Positions 24,929 to 31,812 are shown, numbered from the stretch's first letter. The stretch: 64,000 nt of DNA from Phascolarctobacterium_A sp034086985 (GCA_034086985.1 JAXDZG010000012.1:248001-312000), one strand, 5' to 3'. The notes: generated by a model not told the origin, from the sequence alone. Numbers and translations: made by a program.

Positions 24929-25936
24929 TTATTTATGTAATTGGTTATAAACATCCATAGCGCTCTGGAGCACCACGATGGCGAGGCTGGCACCTGTGCC
25001 CTCGCCCAGGCGCAGACCTGCGTCCACGATGGGGGTCAGCTGCATAAGCTCCAGCATGGCCTTGGCCGAGATATCGCTGCTCAAATGGGAGCAGAGCATA
25101 TAGTTGCGGCACTCCGGGTAGAGGCCGTAGGCCAAAAGGGCGGCGGCGGTGGCGTTGACGCCGTCCACCATGGTGGGCACACGTCTTCTGGCGCCGCCGA
25201 TGATGACACCGGCGAGACCTGCGTGGTCGTAGCCGCCCACCTTGCAGAGAATGTCCATGGCGTCGCCCTTGATGGGCTTATTGGTAGCCAAGCCATCCAC
25301 TACTACCTGACGCTTAATGCGCATACGTTCATCGTTAATACCGCTGCCGCGGCCCACGGTTAACACCGGGTCCAAGCCCAAAAAGGCGCTGGCAATGGCG
25401 GCGGTGGCAGTGGTGTTACCAATGCCCATCTCGCCGGTATAGAGCAGGTTATAGCCCTTGTCAATGCACATATCAGCCATGTCCATGCCCACCTGGAGGG
25501 CGGCCTCCGCCTGCTCCCTGGTCATGGCCGGGCCCTGGGTGAAGTCCTCGGTACCCCAGGCTACTTTCTTTTGGTAGACGTGGTCCATGTCGCTTAAATC
25601 GAAGGCTGTGCCCACATCACATACGTAGACGTCAGCCTTGGCATGACGAGCTAGTACCGTGGCACCGGCGGTGCCACGCTTGTAGCCGTTGATCATTTGG
25701 CGGGTTACCTCTTGGGGATAGGCACTAACGCCGTACTTAGCGATGCCATGGTCGCCACACATTAAGACCATGGCAGAGCGCAGCTTTGCGGGGACGCCGC
25801 CAGTCATGGCGGCGTATTGCTCCACCATTTCCTCTAGCTTGCCCAGATTCCTACCGCATTTTGCTATATTTTGCCAGCCGCCGCGAACGCGGGCGGCGGC
25901 TTCCTGATCCAGTGCAGGAATTACTATTGCTTCCAT
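24929..25936 (-). CDS. cobT: Nicotinate-nucleotide:base phosphoribosyltransferase (CobT or ArsA)
   Basis: A 335-residue enzyme that transfers ribose phosphate from nicotinate mononucleotide to the lower-ligand base. All CobT blocks are present: MCGDHGIAKYGVSAYPQEVT, GEMGIGNTTATAAIAS, VGRGSGIND and, near the C-terminus, LRLGEGTGASLA with the catalytic Glu. It follows cobU by 72 bp and precedes cobS by 12 bp. The second, catalytically reduced CobT copy downstream raises the possibility that this is the ArsA subunit of an ArsAB-type heterodimer with altered base specificity. The sequence alone does not fix the ligand. Confidence 0.93.
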   Translation of the reverse strand: MEAIVIPALDQEAAARVRGGWQNIAKCGRNLGKLEEMVEQYAAMTGGVPAKLRSAMVLMCGDHGIAKYGVSAYPQEVTRQMINGYKRGTAGATVLARHAKADVYVCDVGTAFDLSDMDHVYQKKVAWGTEDFTQGPAMTREQAEAALQVGMDMADMCIDKGYNLLYTGEMGIGNTTATAAIASAFLGLDPVLTVGRGSGINDERMRIKRQVVVDGLATNKPIKGDAMDILCKVGGYDHAGLAGVIIGGARRRVPTMVDGVNATAAALLAYGLYPECRNYMLCSHLSSDISAKAMLELMQLTPIVDAGLRLGEGTGASLAIVVLQSAMDVYNQLHK

Positions 25937-26008
25937 TATCTAAAGTCTCCTTGATTTTCTTCATTACTTAATTAAGTAGGATTACTCCCCTGCTTTTAAG
26001 CTGTTGCC

Positions 26009-26596
26009 TTAGTCCTCATCCTCGAACTTAAAGGCCAGCTTTTTCATATCCACCGCTTGGCCAGCTACACACAAATAGACGTGGTCGCAAGCTGCGGCCA
26101 CTCTTTGGTTGACCCAGCCAGCCAAGTCCCTGTATTCGCGACCCACGGGGGTATTGGGCACAATGCCGCTGCCCACCTCGTTGCTTACGAAGACTACGAT
26201 TTTGCCGCTCTTGCGGGCTGCGTCAAGCAGCTTGTCGATCTCGCCATAAACGTATTCGCAGCGGTGCAAGAAGTCCACCTTTTCTGGGTCCGGTGACCCC
26301 TTGCCATAGAATAAATTGGCCATATAGATGGTCAGGCAGTCAAAGAGCACTGCCTTGGTGTCCTCGCCTAGGCTAGCAAAAACTTTATCAGCCTCATAGG
26401 GTGCTTCGTGGTTCACCCAGCGGCCATCATTGCGGCGCTCACGATGCAGGCGCACGCGCTCTGCCATTTCCTCGTCGGTGATTTCGGCAGTGGCTATGTA
26501 GTCGCATTTGGGAGAATAATGCAGCACATAGCGCTCGGCGAATTCGCTTTTGCCGCTGCGGGCGCCGCCCGTAACCATGATTAATTTTCCAGCCAT
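26009..26596 (-). CDS. cobU: Adenosylcobinamide kinase/guanylyltransferase
   Basis: A bifunctional cytosolic enzyme of 195 residues that phosphorylates adenosylcobinamide and then adds GMP. It has the P-loop GGARSGKS (residues 10-17), the guanylylation region HRERRNDGRW with the His that carries GMP, DCLTIYMANL, and the C-terminal SNEVGSGIVP block. It is first in the operon. The B12 riboswitch and its terminator lie directly upstream, so it should be switched off when adenosylcobalamin is abundant. The RBS (GGAGG) lies between the terminator and the ATG. Confidence 0.96.
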   Translation of the reverse strand: MAGKLIMVTGGARSGKSEFAERYVLHYSPKCDYIATAEITDEEMAERVRLHRERRNDGRWVNHEAPYEADKVFASLGEDTKAVLFDCLTIYMANLFYGKGSPDPEKVDFLHRCEYVYGEIDKLLDAARKSGKIVVFVSNEVGSGIVPNTPVGREYRDLAGWVNQRVAAACDHVYLCVAGQAVDMKKLAFKFEDED

Positions 26597-26615
26597 TTTT
26601 GTCCTCCCTTCATGT

Positions 26616-26645
26616 TAAAAAGCCTCCCACTGGTGGCGGGAGGCT
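26616..26645 (-). terminator. Expression-platform terminator of the B12 riboswitch
   Basis: A GC-rich stem (26621-26630 with 26636-26645, one mismatch, 5-nt loop) is followed on the minus strand by a T run, 20 nt before the cobU start. It is placed to be formed when the aptamer binds cobalamin. Confidence 0.85.
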
Positions 26646-26674
26646 CCAAAATTGCATATTTTCTATTCAATTGC

Positions 26675-26888
26675 ACACGAAAACCAGCCTATCTCCCGTA
26701 GGCCCACGGTTTCGCAACAGGCAGGTCTCCTGGCTTAGCTTCTTCGCCCTCAGCGCCTTCCCAACTTGCGTCAGTGACATAATTGCTTGGGCTCCACTTA
26801 CAGTAGCGGGACTGCTCCGGATTCACACCGGATTCCCTTTTCAGCGTTGACCATTACAGTCATTGCACCTGTCAAAAATTTTCCAATT
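26675..26888 (-). promoter_or_regulatory. Cobalamin (B12) riboswitch controlling the cob operon
   Basis: On the minus strand the conserved aptamer parts appear in order: AAAAGGGAATCCGGTGTGAA then CCGGAGC (26841-26815), the CAGTCCCGCTACTGT core (26815-26801), and the B12 box AGCCAGGAGACCTGCC (26736-26721). The terminator at 26616-26645 is the likely expression platform. A -10 TAGAAT at 26900-26895 with a weak -35 could start the leader near 26888. It controls cobU-cobT-cobS-(cobT-like)-cobC. Exact aptamer ends are approximate. Confidence 0.93.
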
Positions 26889-26965
26889 ATCCATATTCTA
26901 CACGCTTGGCTTTTTTCCTGCTAGGATGAAAGAAAATTGTCACGGATACTATCATCTTCTTACTT

Positions 26966-27736
26966 CTATTTTGTAATAGTCCCATGCTTTATATGTACAT
27001 CTTTTCCATTTTCTCTACAAAAATTCAATACTATCTCAGCCTGTTCATTATAAAACTTCTTATGCTCAACATAAGCTGTAATAGCTTTTGAATAGTTTGT
27101 GCGACCAAAAATAATTTTGTCCACAAAAGATACCCTATTTAATATCTCATTTAAATCTTGCTCAATCAAATTAGGAGTGGGGTATGGCTCTATACTTACC
27201 CAAGTCTTACATCCAGCATTATGCAAATTCTCTAAAGCTGTAATTCTTTGCTCATAAGGAGCTGCCCCAGGCTCGATAGCCTCTCTATACTTTTCATTTA
27301 AGGATATTAAAGTGATACCGTACATATTAGACTTGGAGTATTGAGCTAATTCAATTGGCAGCAACCCCTTGGTTAACACTGTACATGGAATTCCATAATT
27401 ATTAATCAGTTTTATCGCTCTCATGCTCATTTGAGCTATATCATCATACTGATACATGAAAGGATCAGTTGTAAAGCATAGATGCACTGATTTGATTTTG
27501 TTTATAAGCTTAGGTAGTTCTACTTTTAACAAATCCAAAGTATTGCTTACTAGACAAGGCTGAATCCATTCCTCATATGTTTTTACCTGTCCAAACCTCT
27601 TCTTCAGCAAAAAAGCATAGCAAGGATATTTACAACCATGTGAGCATCCCTGTACATGATTCATTGTATAATCACCATACTCTACACCTGTTTTATAAAG
27701 CATGGTCTTTCTCTCAATAGTATTCAAACGCTTCAC
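26966..27736 (-). CDS. Radical-SAM-like protein paired with TcmP
   Basis: A 256-residue protein with an N-terminal cluster motif C-x3-C-x3-C (GCSHGCKYPCYAF, residues about 30-42), followed by TIM-barrel-like features (CFTTDPFMY, CTVLTKG, ISLNEKY, VSIEPYPTP). It resembles the spore-photoproduct-lyase-like branch of radical SAM proteins, but with CX3CX3C spacing. It lies 18 bp after a TcmP gene, the pairing that gave the three-Cys-motif partner family its name. GTG at 27736 is taken as start; an ATG 11 codons in, behind AGAGAAAG, is possible. The stretch is AT-rich compared with the cob operon, suggesting acquisition. Substrate unknown. Confidence 0.75.
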   Translation of the reverse strand: MKRLNTIERKTMLYKTGVEYGDYTMNHVQGCSHGCKYPCYAFLLKKRFGQVKTYEEWIQPCLVSNTLDLLKVELPKLINKIKSVHLCFTTDPFMYQYDDIAQMSMRAIKLINNYGIPCTVLTKGLLPIELAQYSKSNMYGITLISLNEKYREAIEPGAAPYEQRITALENLHNAGCKTWVSIEPYPTPNLIEQDLNEILNRVSFVDKIIFGRTNYSKAITAYVEHKKFYNEQAEIVLNFCRENGKDVHIKHGTITK

Positions 27737-27754
27737 CTTGCCCCCATTAAACTA

Positions 27755-28597
27755 TTACCTACTTAGTATATCACTTGCAATTCTCATTGCCAAGTCTATG
27801 GCTTTCTTACTTTTGTTCGATACAGCAAAACATAACAAAAAAAGCGGAGAATTGGTAGAGTTATAAAAAACCCTTGGGTTTTTAGAAACAGCAGGAAAAA
27901 TGGTCTCTAATCTTTCAATAATATATCCTTTTAATTCATTCGTATCCACATCTTTGATATATTGTTCTTTTTCTTCATCAAACAAAGATATTTGAGGATC
28001 GGGCTTGTAAAAAAAATCATACCAATCCGAACAACCTAAAACACTGTCTATCTTTTTGCGCCAAGATTCAACTATTTCTCCATCTCTGGTTAACATCCTA
28101 TTTAAAGCTGAAAAAGGAAATAAATACCAAACATCAATGGCATAAGTCTTAGAAACATTTACTAGTGTTGACCAATCAAACTGTGTCGCATAAGGATCAA
28201 TAAAAAGTAACCCCCTGCTACTTCCCCAATTAACTCTATTAATTATATAGTTTAATAATTCGTTAGCATCCCCGCGCAAACAAACAACCTTATGTTCTAA
28301 TTCAGGAAATTCCTCTCTTATCATTTTCTTGAGTTCCAAATACTTATGATAGTCTTGTTCAACAAAAAAATATTTATCAAATTTAGGAGAAGAGGATAAA
28401 GCAATTCTAGCTGATCCATCTAACAATTTTCCGTCTTTTGTATAGATAGTTCCAGTACCAGCAAAAGCATCTATATAAACTTTTGAAAAATTTTGTTCTT
28501 TTAACGCCATAATATATGCTCTTAAATATTTTTCAAAAATATTAAGCTTCTTCTCTGTCCAATCTCCTCCGAAGATTTGAGAATTCTTGTTTGCCAT
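27755..28597 (-). CDS. tcmP: Three-Cys-motif partner protein TcmP
   Basis: A 280-residue protein matching the TcmP family: N-terminal WTEKKLNIFEKYLRAY block, then YIDAFAGTGT (about residue 45), FVEQD, LRGDANE, and LLFIDPYATQFDWS near residue 130. The FAGTG and DPYA motifs resemble motifs I and IV of class I SAM-dependent methyltransferases, so methyl transfer or nucleotide binding is plausible but not proven. It always occurs next to a three-Cys radical-SAM-like gene, as here. The ATG at 28597 has GAGG upstream, and a good promoter lies at 28636-28664. Membership of the accessory island suggests a mobile or defence role, which is inference. Confidence 0.8.
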   Translation of the reverse strand: MANKNSQIFGGDWTEKKLNIFEKYLRAYIMALKEQNFSKVYIDAFAGTGTIYTKDGKLLDGSARIALSSSPKFDKYFFVEQDYHKYLELKKMIREEFPELEHKVVCLRGDANELLNYIINRVNWGSSRGLLFIDPYATQFDWSTLVNVSKTYAIDVWYLFPFSALNRMLTRDGEIVESWRKKIDSVLGCSDWYDFFYKPDPQISLFDEEKEQYIKDVDTNELKGYIIERLETIFPAVSKNPRVFYNSTNSPLFLLCFAVSNKSKKAIDLAMRIASDILSR

Positions 28598-28635
28598 ATA
28601 CAATACCTCACTTTCTCTAAGGAACCTTCAAAACA

Positions 28636-28664
28636 AGTATATCACAAAGAATTATACAAAACAA
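28636..28664 (-). promoter_or_regulatory. Promoter of tcmP
   Basis: Minus-strand -35 TTGTTT (28664-28659), 17-bp spacer, -10 TATACT (28641-28636), about 40 bp before the ATG. Confidence 0.6.
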
Positions 28665-28951
28665 GCGTTTTTAACACGAACAAAAAGTGAAATATTATTT
28701 TTTTGGGCAACATATTACCAATAAAGCTAACGACAATACTCGATAATGAGTATTGACACTAAAATGCCCCTCAAGAACATTATTCAAGCTGTTTTATCTT
28801 AATTGGCAACTGCAGTAAGGAGATCTTCTCCCCAGTGTTAATATAGTGCAGGATGCACATGCAAACTCAAATGTCAGTAATCAACTGAGTCCAGATAGAA
28901 TATTTATCAACTTGAAACACTTATTTTCTGCCGCTAAAAAGAGTTTTCAAT

Positions 28952-29043
28952 AAAAAGAAACCCCATCCCAAACTTGGTCCATGCGGGATGGGGCTCTTCT
29001 CCATAACGTGAGGCCAACCCACCTTGTGGGCGGTTGTCCTTTT
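28952..29043 (-). ncRNA. Candidate small RNA, about 90 nt
   Basis: A promoter at 29050-29078 points into a gene-free stretch with two stem-loops on the minus strand. The first is an imperfect hairpin at 29011-29039. The second is a perfect 9-bp hairpin (28961-28969 with 28985-28993) followed by a T-rich tail, which is an intrinsic terminator. No start codon with RBS and no known riboswitch core is visible between them. It could be a free small RNA, or a leader or attenuator remnant. I recognise no family. Confidence 0.4.
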
Positions 29044-29049
29044 ATGTGT

Positions 29050-29078
29050 ATTTTACCACATAATTAGGATTTTCACAA
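29050..29078 (-). promoter_or_regulatory. Promoter of the candidate small RNA
   Basis: Minus-strand -35 TTGTGA (29078-29073), 17-bp spacer, -10 TAAAAT (29055-29050). It lies downstream of the XRE gene, so it does not serve that gene. Confidence 0.55.
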
Positions 29079-29122
29079 GTAAAACCTAAATAATAGTTTA
29101 CCCTTTTATCTTTTCATCTCTA

Positions 29123-29144
29123 CTCCCACTCAGGGAGCTTTTTT
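29123..29144 (+). terminator. Plus-strand terminator-like hairpin without an upstream plus gene
   Basis: Stem CTCCC/GGGAG (29123-29127 with 29133-29137) is followed by six T on the plus strand only. It resembles the terminators after the toxin-antitoxin genes at 30.26, 30.97 and 31.53 kb, but no plus-strand gene precedes it. Confidence 0.5.
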
Positions 29145-29145
29145 A

Positions 29146-29469
29146 TTATGCATGCTTTTCCTTAAGCATATTCAATGCTTCGATCATATCGCTCAATGTC
29201 ACTACTGGCTCGCCGCTAGCGCCAACACTACTGCCGCTGGCTGCCTTAATATCTTTGTCAATATCTATGAAGAAGTCGGACATCTTCACCTCTAGCAAGT
29301 CCCTTAAGGCAAACAGATTCTCCAAGGTTACATGGCTACGACCACCCTCAATATTACTGAGATGCGATTGACTGATGCCTATCAATTTCGCGGCTTGGCT
29401 CTGCCCCAGCCCCCTTTGCATACGCAGAGCTCTAATCCTCTGCCCTACTATTACATTCCTGTCTAACAT
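29146..29469 (-). CDS. XRE-family helix-turn-helix regulator
   Basis: A 107-residue DNA-binding protein. Residues about 8-62 form an XRE/Cro helix-turn-helix domain (GQRIRALRMQRGLGQSQAAK, then ISQSHLSNIEGGRSH as the recognition helix). The C-terminal part (about 65-107) is acidic with a Gly/Ser/Ala linker and a final helix, perhaps for oligomerisation. The ATG has AAGGAG upstream. It is divergent from the MNT/HEPN module, so it may regulate that module, itself or the neighbouring small RNA. Targets are unknown. Confidence 0.85.
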   Translation of the reverse strand: MLDRNVIVGQRIRALRMQRGLGQSQAAKLIGISQSHLSNIEGGRSHVTLENLFALRDLLEVKMSDFFIDIDKDIKAASGSSVGASGEPVVTLSDMIEALNMLKEKHA

Positions 29470-29553
29470 TTTCCTTGCTCCTTTGTATGTAAAACTAAAT
29501 TATTAACATAGGTTGCTACAATCCTTGCATTCCAACGCAATAGGTATCTTAAT

Positions 29554-29582
29554 TTGACATTCAATCATTCTTATATTACAAT
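29554..29582 (+). promoter_or_regulatory. Promoter of the MNT/HEPN module
   Basis: Plus-strand -35 TTGACA (29554-29559), 17-bp spacer, -10 TACAAT (29577-29582), 35 bp before the mntA start. Confidence 0.7.
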
Positions 29583-29616
29583 TAACTTGAATGAAAATTT
29601 GAAAGGATGTGATGCT

Positions 29617-29955
29617 ATGTGTACTCAACAAGCTCTTGACAAAATAGCCCACGAACTGAAAACTGAAGCATTGCTCCTCTTCCCTAACATTCACAAAATT
29701 ATTCTCTATGGCTCTTATGCTAGAGGTGATAATACTCCTGAATCCGATGTTGATATCATGATCATTATTGATGACTCAGAGGATAATGTCCTTAAATATC
29801 GTAATCAGTTCAGTAAAATTGCTGCTTTACTTGGAATGAAGTATGATGTCCTGCTATCTGTACTTTTCCGTGATAAAGGTAACTTCTACAAACGGGCCCA
29901 GTACAATCCTTTTTATAAAAACATTGTTAAGGAAGGAGTAGAATGGTATGGATGA
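29617..29955 (+). CDS. mntA: MNT-type nucleotidyltransferase antitoxin
   Basis: A 112-residue minimal nucleotidyltransferase. The catalytic signature GSYARGDNTPESDVDIMI (about residues 31-48) holds the GSx10DxD pattern that binds Mg-ATP. In type VII toxin-antitoxin modules MntA modifies (AMPylates) its HEPN toxin partner. I use the ATG at 29617 behind AAAGGATG; a longer frame starts inside the promoter. The stop overlaps the HEPN start by 8 bp, the usual coupled MNT-HEPN order. The partner here appears shortened. Confidence 0.88.
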   Translation: MCTQQALDKIAHELKTEALLLFPNIHKIILYGSYARGDNTPESDVDIMIIIDDSEDNVLKYRNQFSKIAALLGMKYDVLLSVLFRDKGNFYKRAQYNPFYKNIVKEGVEWYG

Positions 29956-30205
29956 AGCGCATAAATCCCTATCAAAGCATAGATATGAACAGGCTTTAAC
30001 ATCTCTATCTTCAGCTAATTTACTCATCCAACACGGAGATTATGAAGGTGCTGCCAATAGAACTTATTACGCAGTTTTTCATGGCATGCGTAGTATCCTT
30101 GCTTTAGAAGAAAAGGACTTCAGCAAACATTCTGCAGATTTGACTAAAAAGCTCTTGGCCCTTCATAGGACCAACGATCTTAATCGTGCTATTGAAGATG
30201 AATAA
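29948..30205 (+). CDS. HEPN-domain protein, C-terminally truncated toxin candidate
   Basis: An 85-residue product beginning in the family way (ALTSLSSANLLIQHGDYEGA) with the core RTYYAVFHGMRSILALE, where HEPN toxins carry their RNase-type Arg and His residues. Typical COG1895-type HEPN partners run to about 130 residues; here a stop falls after AIEDE, so the last helices (the DYGD-like region) are missing. The sequence after the stop does not obviously restore them. It may be inactive or a minimal form. It overlaps mntA by 8 bp and is followed by a terminator at 30258-30280. Confidence 0.7.
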   Translation: MDEAHKSLSKHRYEQALTSLSSANLLIQHGDYEGAANRTYYAVFHGMRSILALEEKDFSKHSADLTKKLLALHRTNDLNRAIEDE

Positions 30206-30257
30206 TACCGCGACCAGCTCATGAAGGAGCTAGCAATCCAATAGCCTTCTCCCTAAA

Positions 30258-30280
30258 CTCCCCGTCAGGGGAGGTTTTTT
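30258..30280 (+). terminator. Terminator after the HEPN gene (repeated module)
   Basis: Stem CTCCCC/GGGGAG with GTCA loop (30258-30273), followed by six T. The same hairpin recurs at 30963 and 31530. Confidence 0.85.
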
Positions 30281-30293
30281 ATTATATTCCATC

Positions 30294-30322
30294 TTGATAT
30301 ACGTGTTTACACGTGTTATAAT
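30294..30322 (+). promoter_or_regulatory. Promoter and operator of hicAB (first module)
   Basis: Plus-strand -35 TTGATA (30294-30299), 17-bp spacer, -10 TATAAT (30317-30322). The spacer is filled by the inverted repeat ACGTGT-TT-ACACGT (30301-30314), well placed for HicB autorepression. Confidence 0.8.
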
Positions 30323-30341
30323 ATCTATGGGAGGCGATAAT

Positions 30342-30524
30342 TTGAAGCCGAAAGAACTAATGAACATTCTTGAAGCTGATGGTTGGCGGCTGATTAGAGT
30401 GCGTGGTTCACACCATATGTACAGACATCCTAATAAACCCGGCATGCTGATCGTGCCCTTTCATAACAATGATATGAGACCAGGCACAGTTAACCAAATC
30501 CTAAAAGACGCAGGGATGAAATAA
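30342..30524 (+). CDS. hicA: HicA-family toxin (mRNA interferase), first module
   Basis: A 60-residue dsRBD-like protein of the HicA/YcfA family. It shows the family pattern ILEADGWRLIRVRGSHHMYR with the catalytic His in GSHHMYR, and ends in the PGTVNQILKDAG helix. The expected activity is ribosome-independent mRNA cleavage. I place the start at TTG 30342, 7 nt after GGGAGG; an upstream ATG at 30327 lies before the RBS. It precedes hicB by 34 bp and shares its promoter. Confidence 0.9.
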   Translation: MKPKELMNILEADGWRLIRVRGSHHMYRHPNKPGMLIVPFHNNDMRPGTVNQILKDAGMK

Positions 30525-30558
30525 GCCCTGCGTTCTAATGATGAAGGAGGCATCTCAA

Positions 30559-30954
30559 ATGGAAAAACGCATTTATCCTGCAATATTTCATAAAGAAGAA
30601 GTCGGTGGCTATTCTGTAACATTTCCTGACCTTCCTGGTTGCAATACAGAAGGTATGGACCTAGCAGATGCCCTTTATATGGCGCAGGACGCCTTAGGCT
30701 TATACCTTTACTCTTTAAAGGAAGACAAGCTTCCTCTTCCACCGTCTATGCGTCCAGAGGCTTTAATCTTAGACAAGGACAGCTTTGTTACATTAGTAGA
30801 ATGGGATGAAGAAGCTTATCTGCGCCGTACTAGTAATAAGGCTGTCAAGAAGACGCTCACTATCCCTGAATGGATGAATACTCTTGCTGAAGAGAAAAAC
30901 ATCAATTTTAGCAAAACCCTACAAGAAGCTTTATTAGAAAAATTGGAAGCTTAA
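30559..30954 (+). CDS. hicB: HicB-family antitoxin with ribbon-helix-helix tail, first module
   Basis: A 131-residue antitoxin. The N-terminal HicB fold (IYPAIFHKEEVGGYSVTFPD, then LPGCNTEG) mimics RNase H and caps the toxin. The C-terminal ~35 residues (KKTLTIPEWMNTLAEEKNIN) form an Arc-type ribbon-helix-helix DNA-binding domain, probably repressing the ACGT-type palindrome in the promoter. The ATG at 30559 follows GAAGGAGG. The layout mirrors the second HicAB module at 51.3-52 kb, and the two HicB tails are very alike. Confidence 0.9.
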   Translation: MEKRIYPAIFHKEEVGGYSVTFPDLPGCNTEGMDLADALYMAQDALGLYLYSLKEDKLPLPPSMRPEALILDKDSFVTLVEWDEEAYLRRTSNKAVKKTLTIPEWMNTLAEEKNINFSKTLQEALLEKLEA

Positions 30955-30962
30955 CTATTCTT

Positions 30963-30984
30963 ACTCCCCGTCAGGGGAGTTTTT
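30963..30984 (+). terminator. Terminator after hicB (repeated module)
   Basis: The same CTCCCC-GTCA-GGGGAG hairpin (30964-30979) followed by five T. Confidence 0.85.
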
Positions 30985-30997
30985 GTTTATTATCCCA

Positions 30998-31026
30998 TTG
31001 ACTATATCACTGTATCGTGATAGAAT
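30998..31026 (+). promoter_or_regulatory. Promoter and operator of the DUF2442-HTH gene
   Basis: Plus-strand -35 TTGACT (30998-31003), 17-bp spacer, -10 TAGAAT (31021-31026). The inverted repeat TATCAC-TGTATC-GTGATA (31005-31022) spans the spacer and enters the -10, suggesting autoregulation. Confidence 0.75.
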
Positions 31027-31052
31027 AAGATAGGAGTAAAGGATGTGATTTT

Positions 31053-31502
31053 ATGTTCCATAAAGTAAAGGCTGTTAACGCCTTAGATAATTACTGTTTG
31101 AGCATTCAATTCTCAGAAGGTGTAACTAAAATTTATGATGCCTCTCAGCTGTTCGATAAGTGGGACACCTTTAACTCTTTAAAGGACAACCCCACCCTAT
31201 TCAATAATGTGCAAGTAGATGTTGGTGGCTACGGCATAATCTGGAATGATGAATTGGACATCTCTTGCGATGAGCTCTACGCCAATGGCACCATCATTAA
31301 AACACCATTTGATGGCCTTATGTCATTTAATGATGCTACTACCCTGTGGGGCTTAAATGAGAGCACACTGCGCAAGGCCATCAGCTATGGCAAGCTTGTC
31401 AACGGCGTGGATGTTTGCAAATTTGGTAAACAATGGGTTATCTCCATGGAAGCAATGAAACGAGAATACGGCGAACCAAAACCGAAGCATGCTGCGGTAT
31501 AA
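31053..31502 (+). CDS. DUF2442 protein with C-terminal helix-turn-helix
   Basis: A 149-residue protein in two parts. Residues 1-80 match the DUF2442 pattern (a small beta-rich domain with KVKAVNALDNYCLSIQFSEG and the typical IIWNDELDISCDELYANG), common in antitoxin-like proteins. Residues about 88-140 (NDATTLWGLNESTLRKAISY, then KQWVISMEAMKREYG) form an excisionase-like helix-turn-helix. The ATG follows AAAGGATG. It has its own promoter with a palindrome and its own terminator. No obvious toxin partner lies beside it, so it could be an orphan antitoxin or a regulator. Function uncertain. Confidence 0.75.
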   Translation: MFHKVKAVNALDNYCLSIQFSEGVTKIYDASQLFDKWDTFNSLKDNPTLFNNVQVDVGGYGIIWNDELDISCDELYANGTIIKTPFDGLMSFNDATTLWGLNESTLRKAISYGKLVNGVDVCKFGKQWVISMEAMKREYGEPKPKHAAV

Positions 31503-31812
31503 TTATTATTGGCCTCTATCAGCCCTAAAACTCCCCGTCAGGGGAGTTTTTTATTGCTCTCAACACCCTCTTTACCCCATATAATCACTGTCGTGTTTTT
31601 TGGAAAATATTTTAAAGATATGTTTGCTATTTTTGATTAGCTCATTTTGTATCTTAATCTATGTCATTTTTTGTTATATCGCGATAAAGTGTAAAGTTTT
31701 AGCACTTTATATCTTTATTTTTACTATATTCCTACTGACAATTTATCTATCGCGTTTCGTTACCGAAAAAAAGGTTGTCCACTGTTACATCATTTAGAAA
31801 ACATGCTAATCT
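31503..31812. other. Intergenic region after the DUF2442 gene
   Basis: About 310 bp. It contains the repeated terminator at 31530-31552 and then AT-rich sequence. A 65-codon hydrophobic frame from a TTG at 31600 has no RBS and is not called. Confidence 0.6.
31530..31552 (+). terminator. Terminator after the DUF2442 gene (repeated module)
   Basis: The same CTCCCC-GTCA-GGGGAG hairpin (31531-31546) followed by six T. Confidence 0.85.

Larger units (their letters stand above)
28598..29145. other. Intergenic region of the accessory island
   Basis: 548 bp without a credible protein gene. It holds the tcmP promoter (28636-28664), a palindrome with 7-bp arms AATACTC/GAGTATT (28735-28754), a candidate small RNA with its own promoter and terminator (28952-29078), and a plus-strand terminator-like hairpin at 29123-29144. 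Confidence 0.6.

Noticed and set aside
26599..26850. Plus-strand 83-codon frame before cobU
   Set aside because: It is the antisense of the B12 riboswitch and its terminator.
31600..31797. Plus-strand 65-codon hydrophobic frame from a TTG
   Set aside because: Two membrane-like stretches, but no RBS, a TTG start and very AT-rich DNA where such frames arise by chance.
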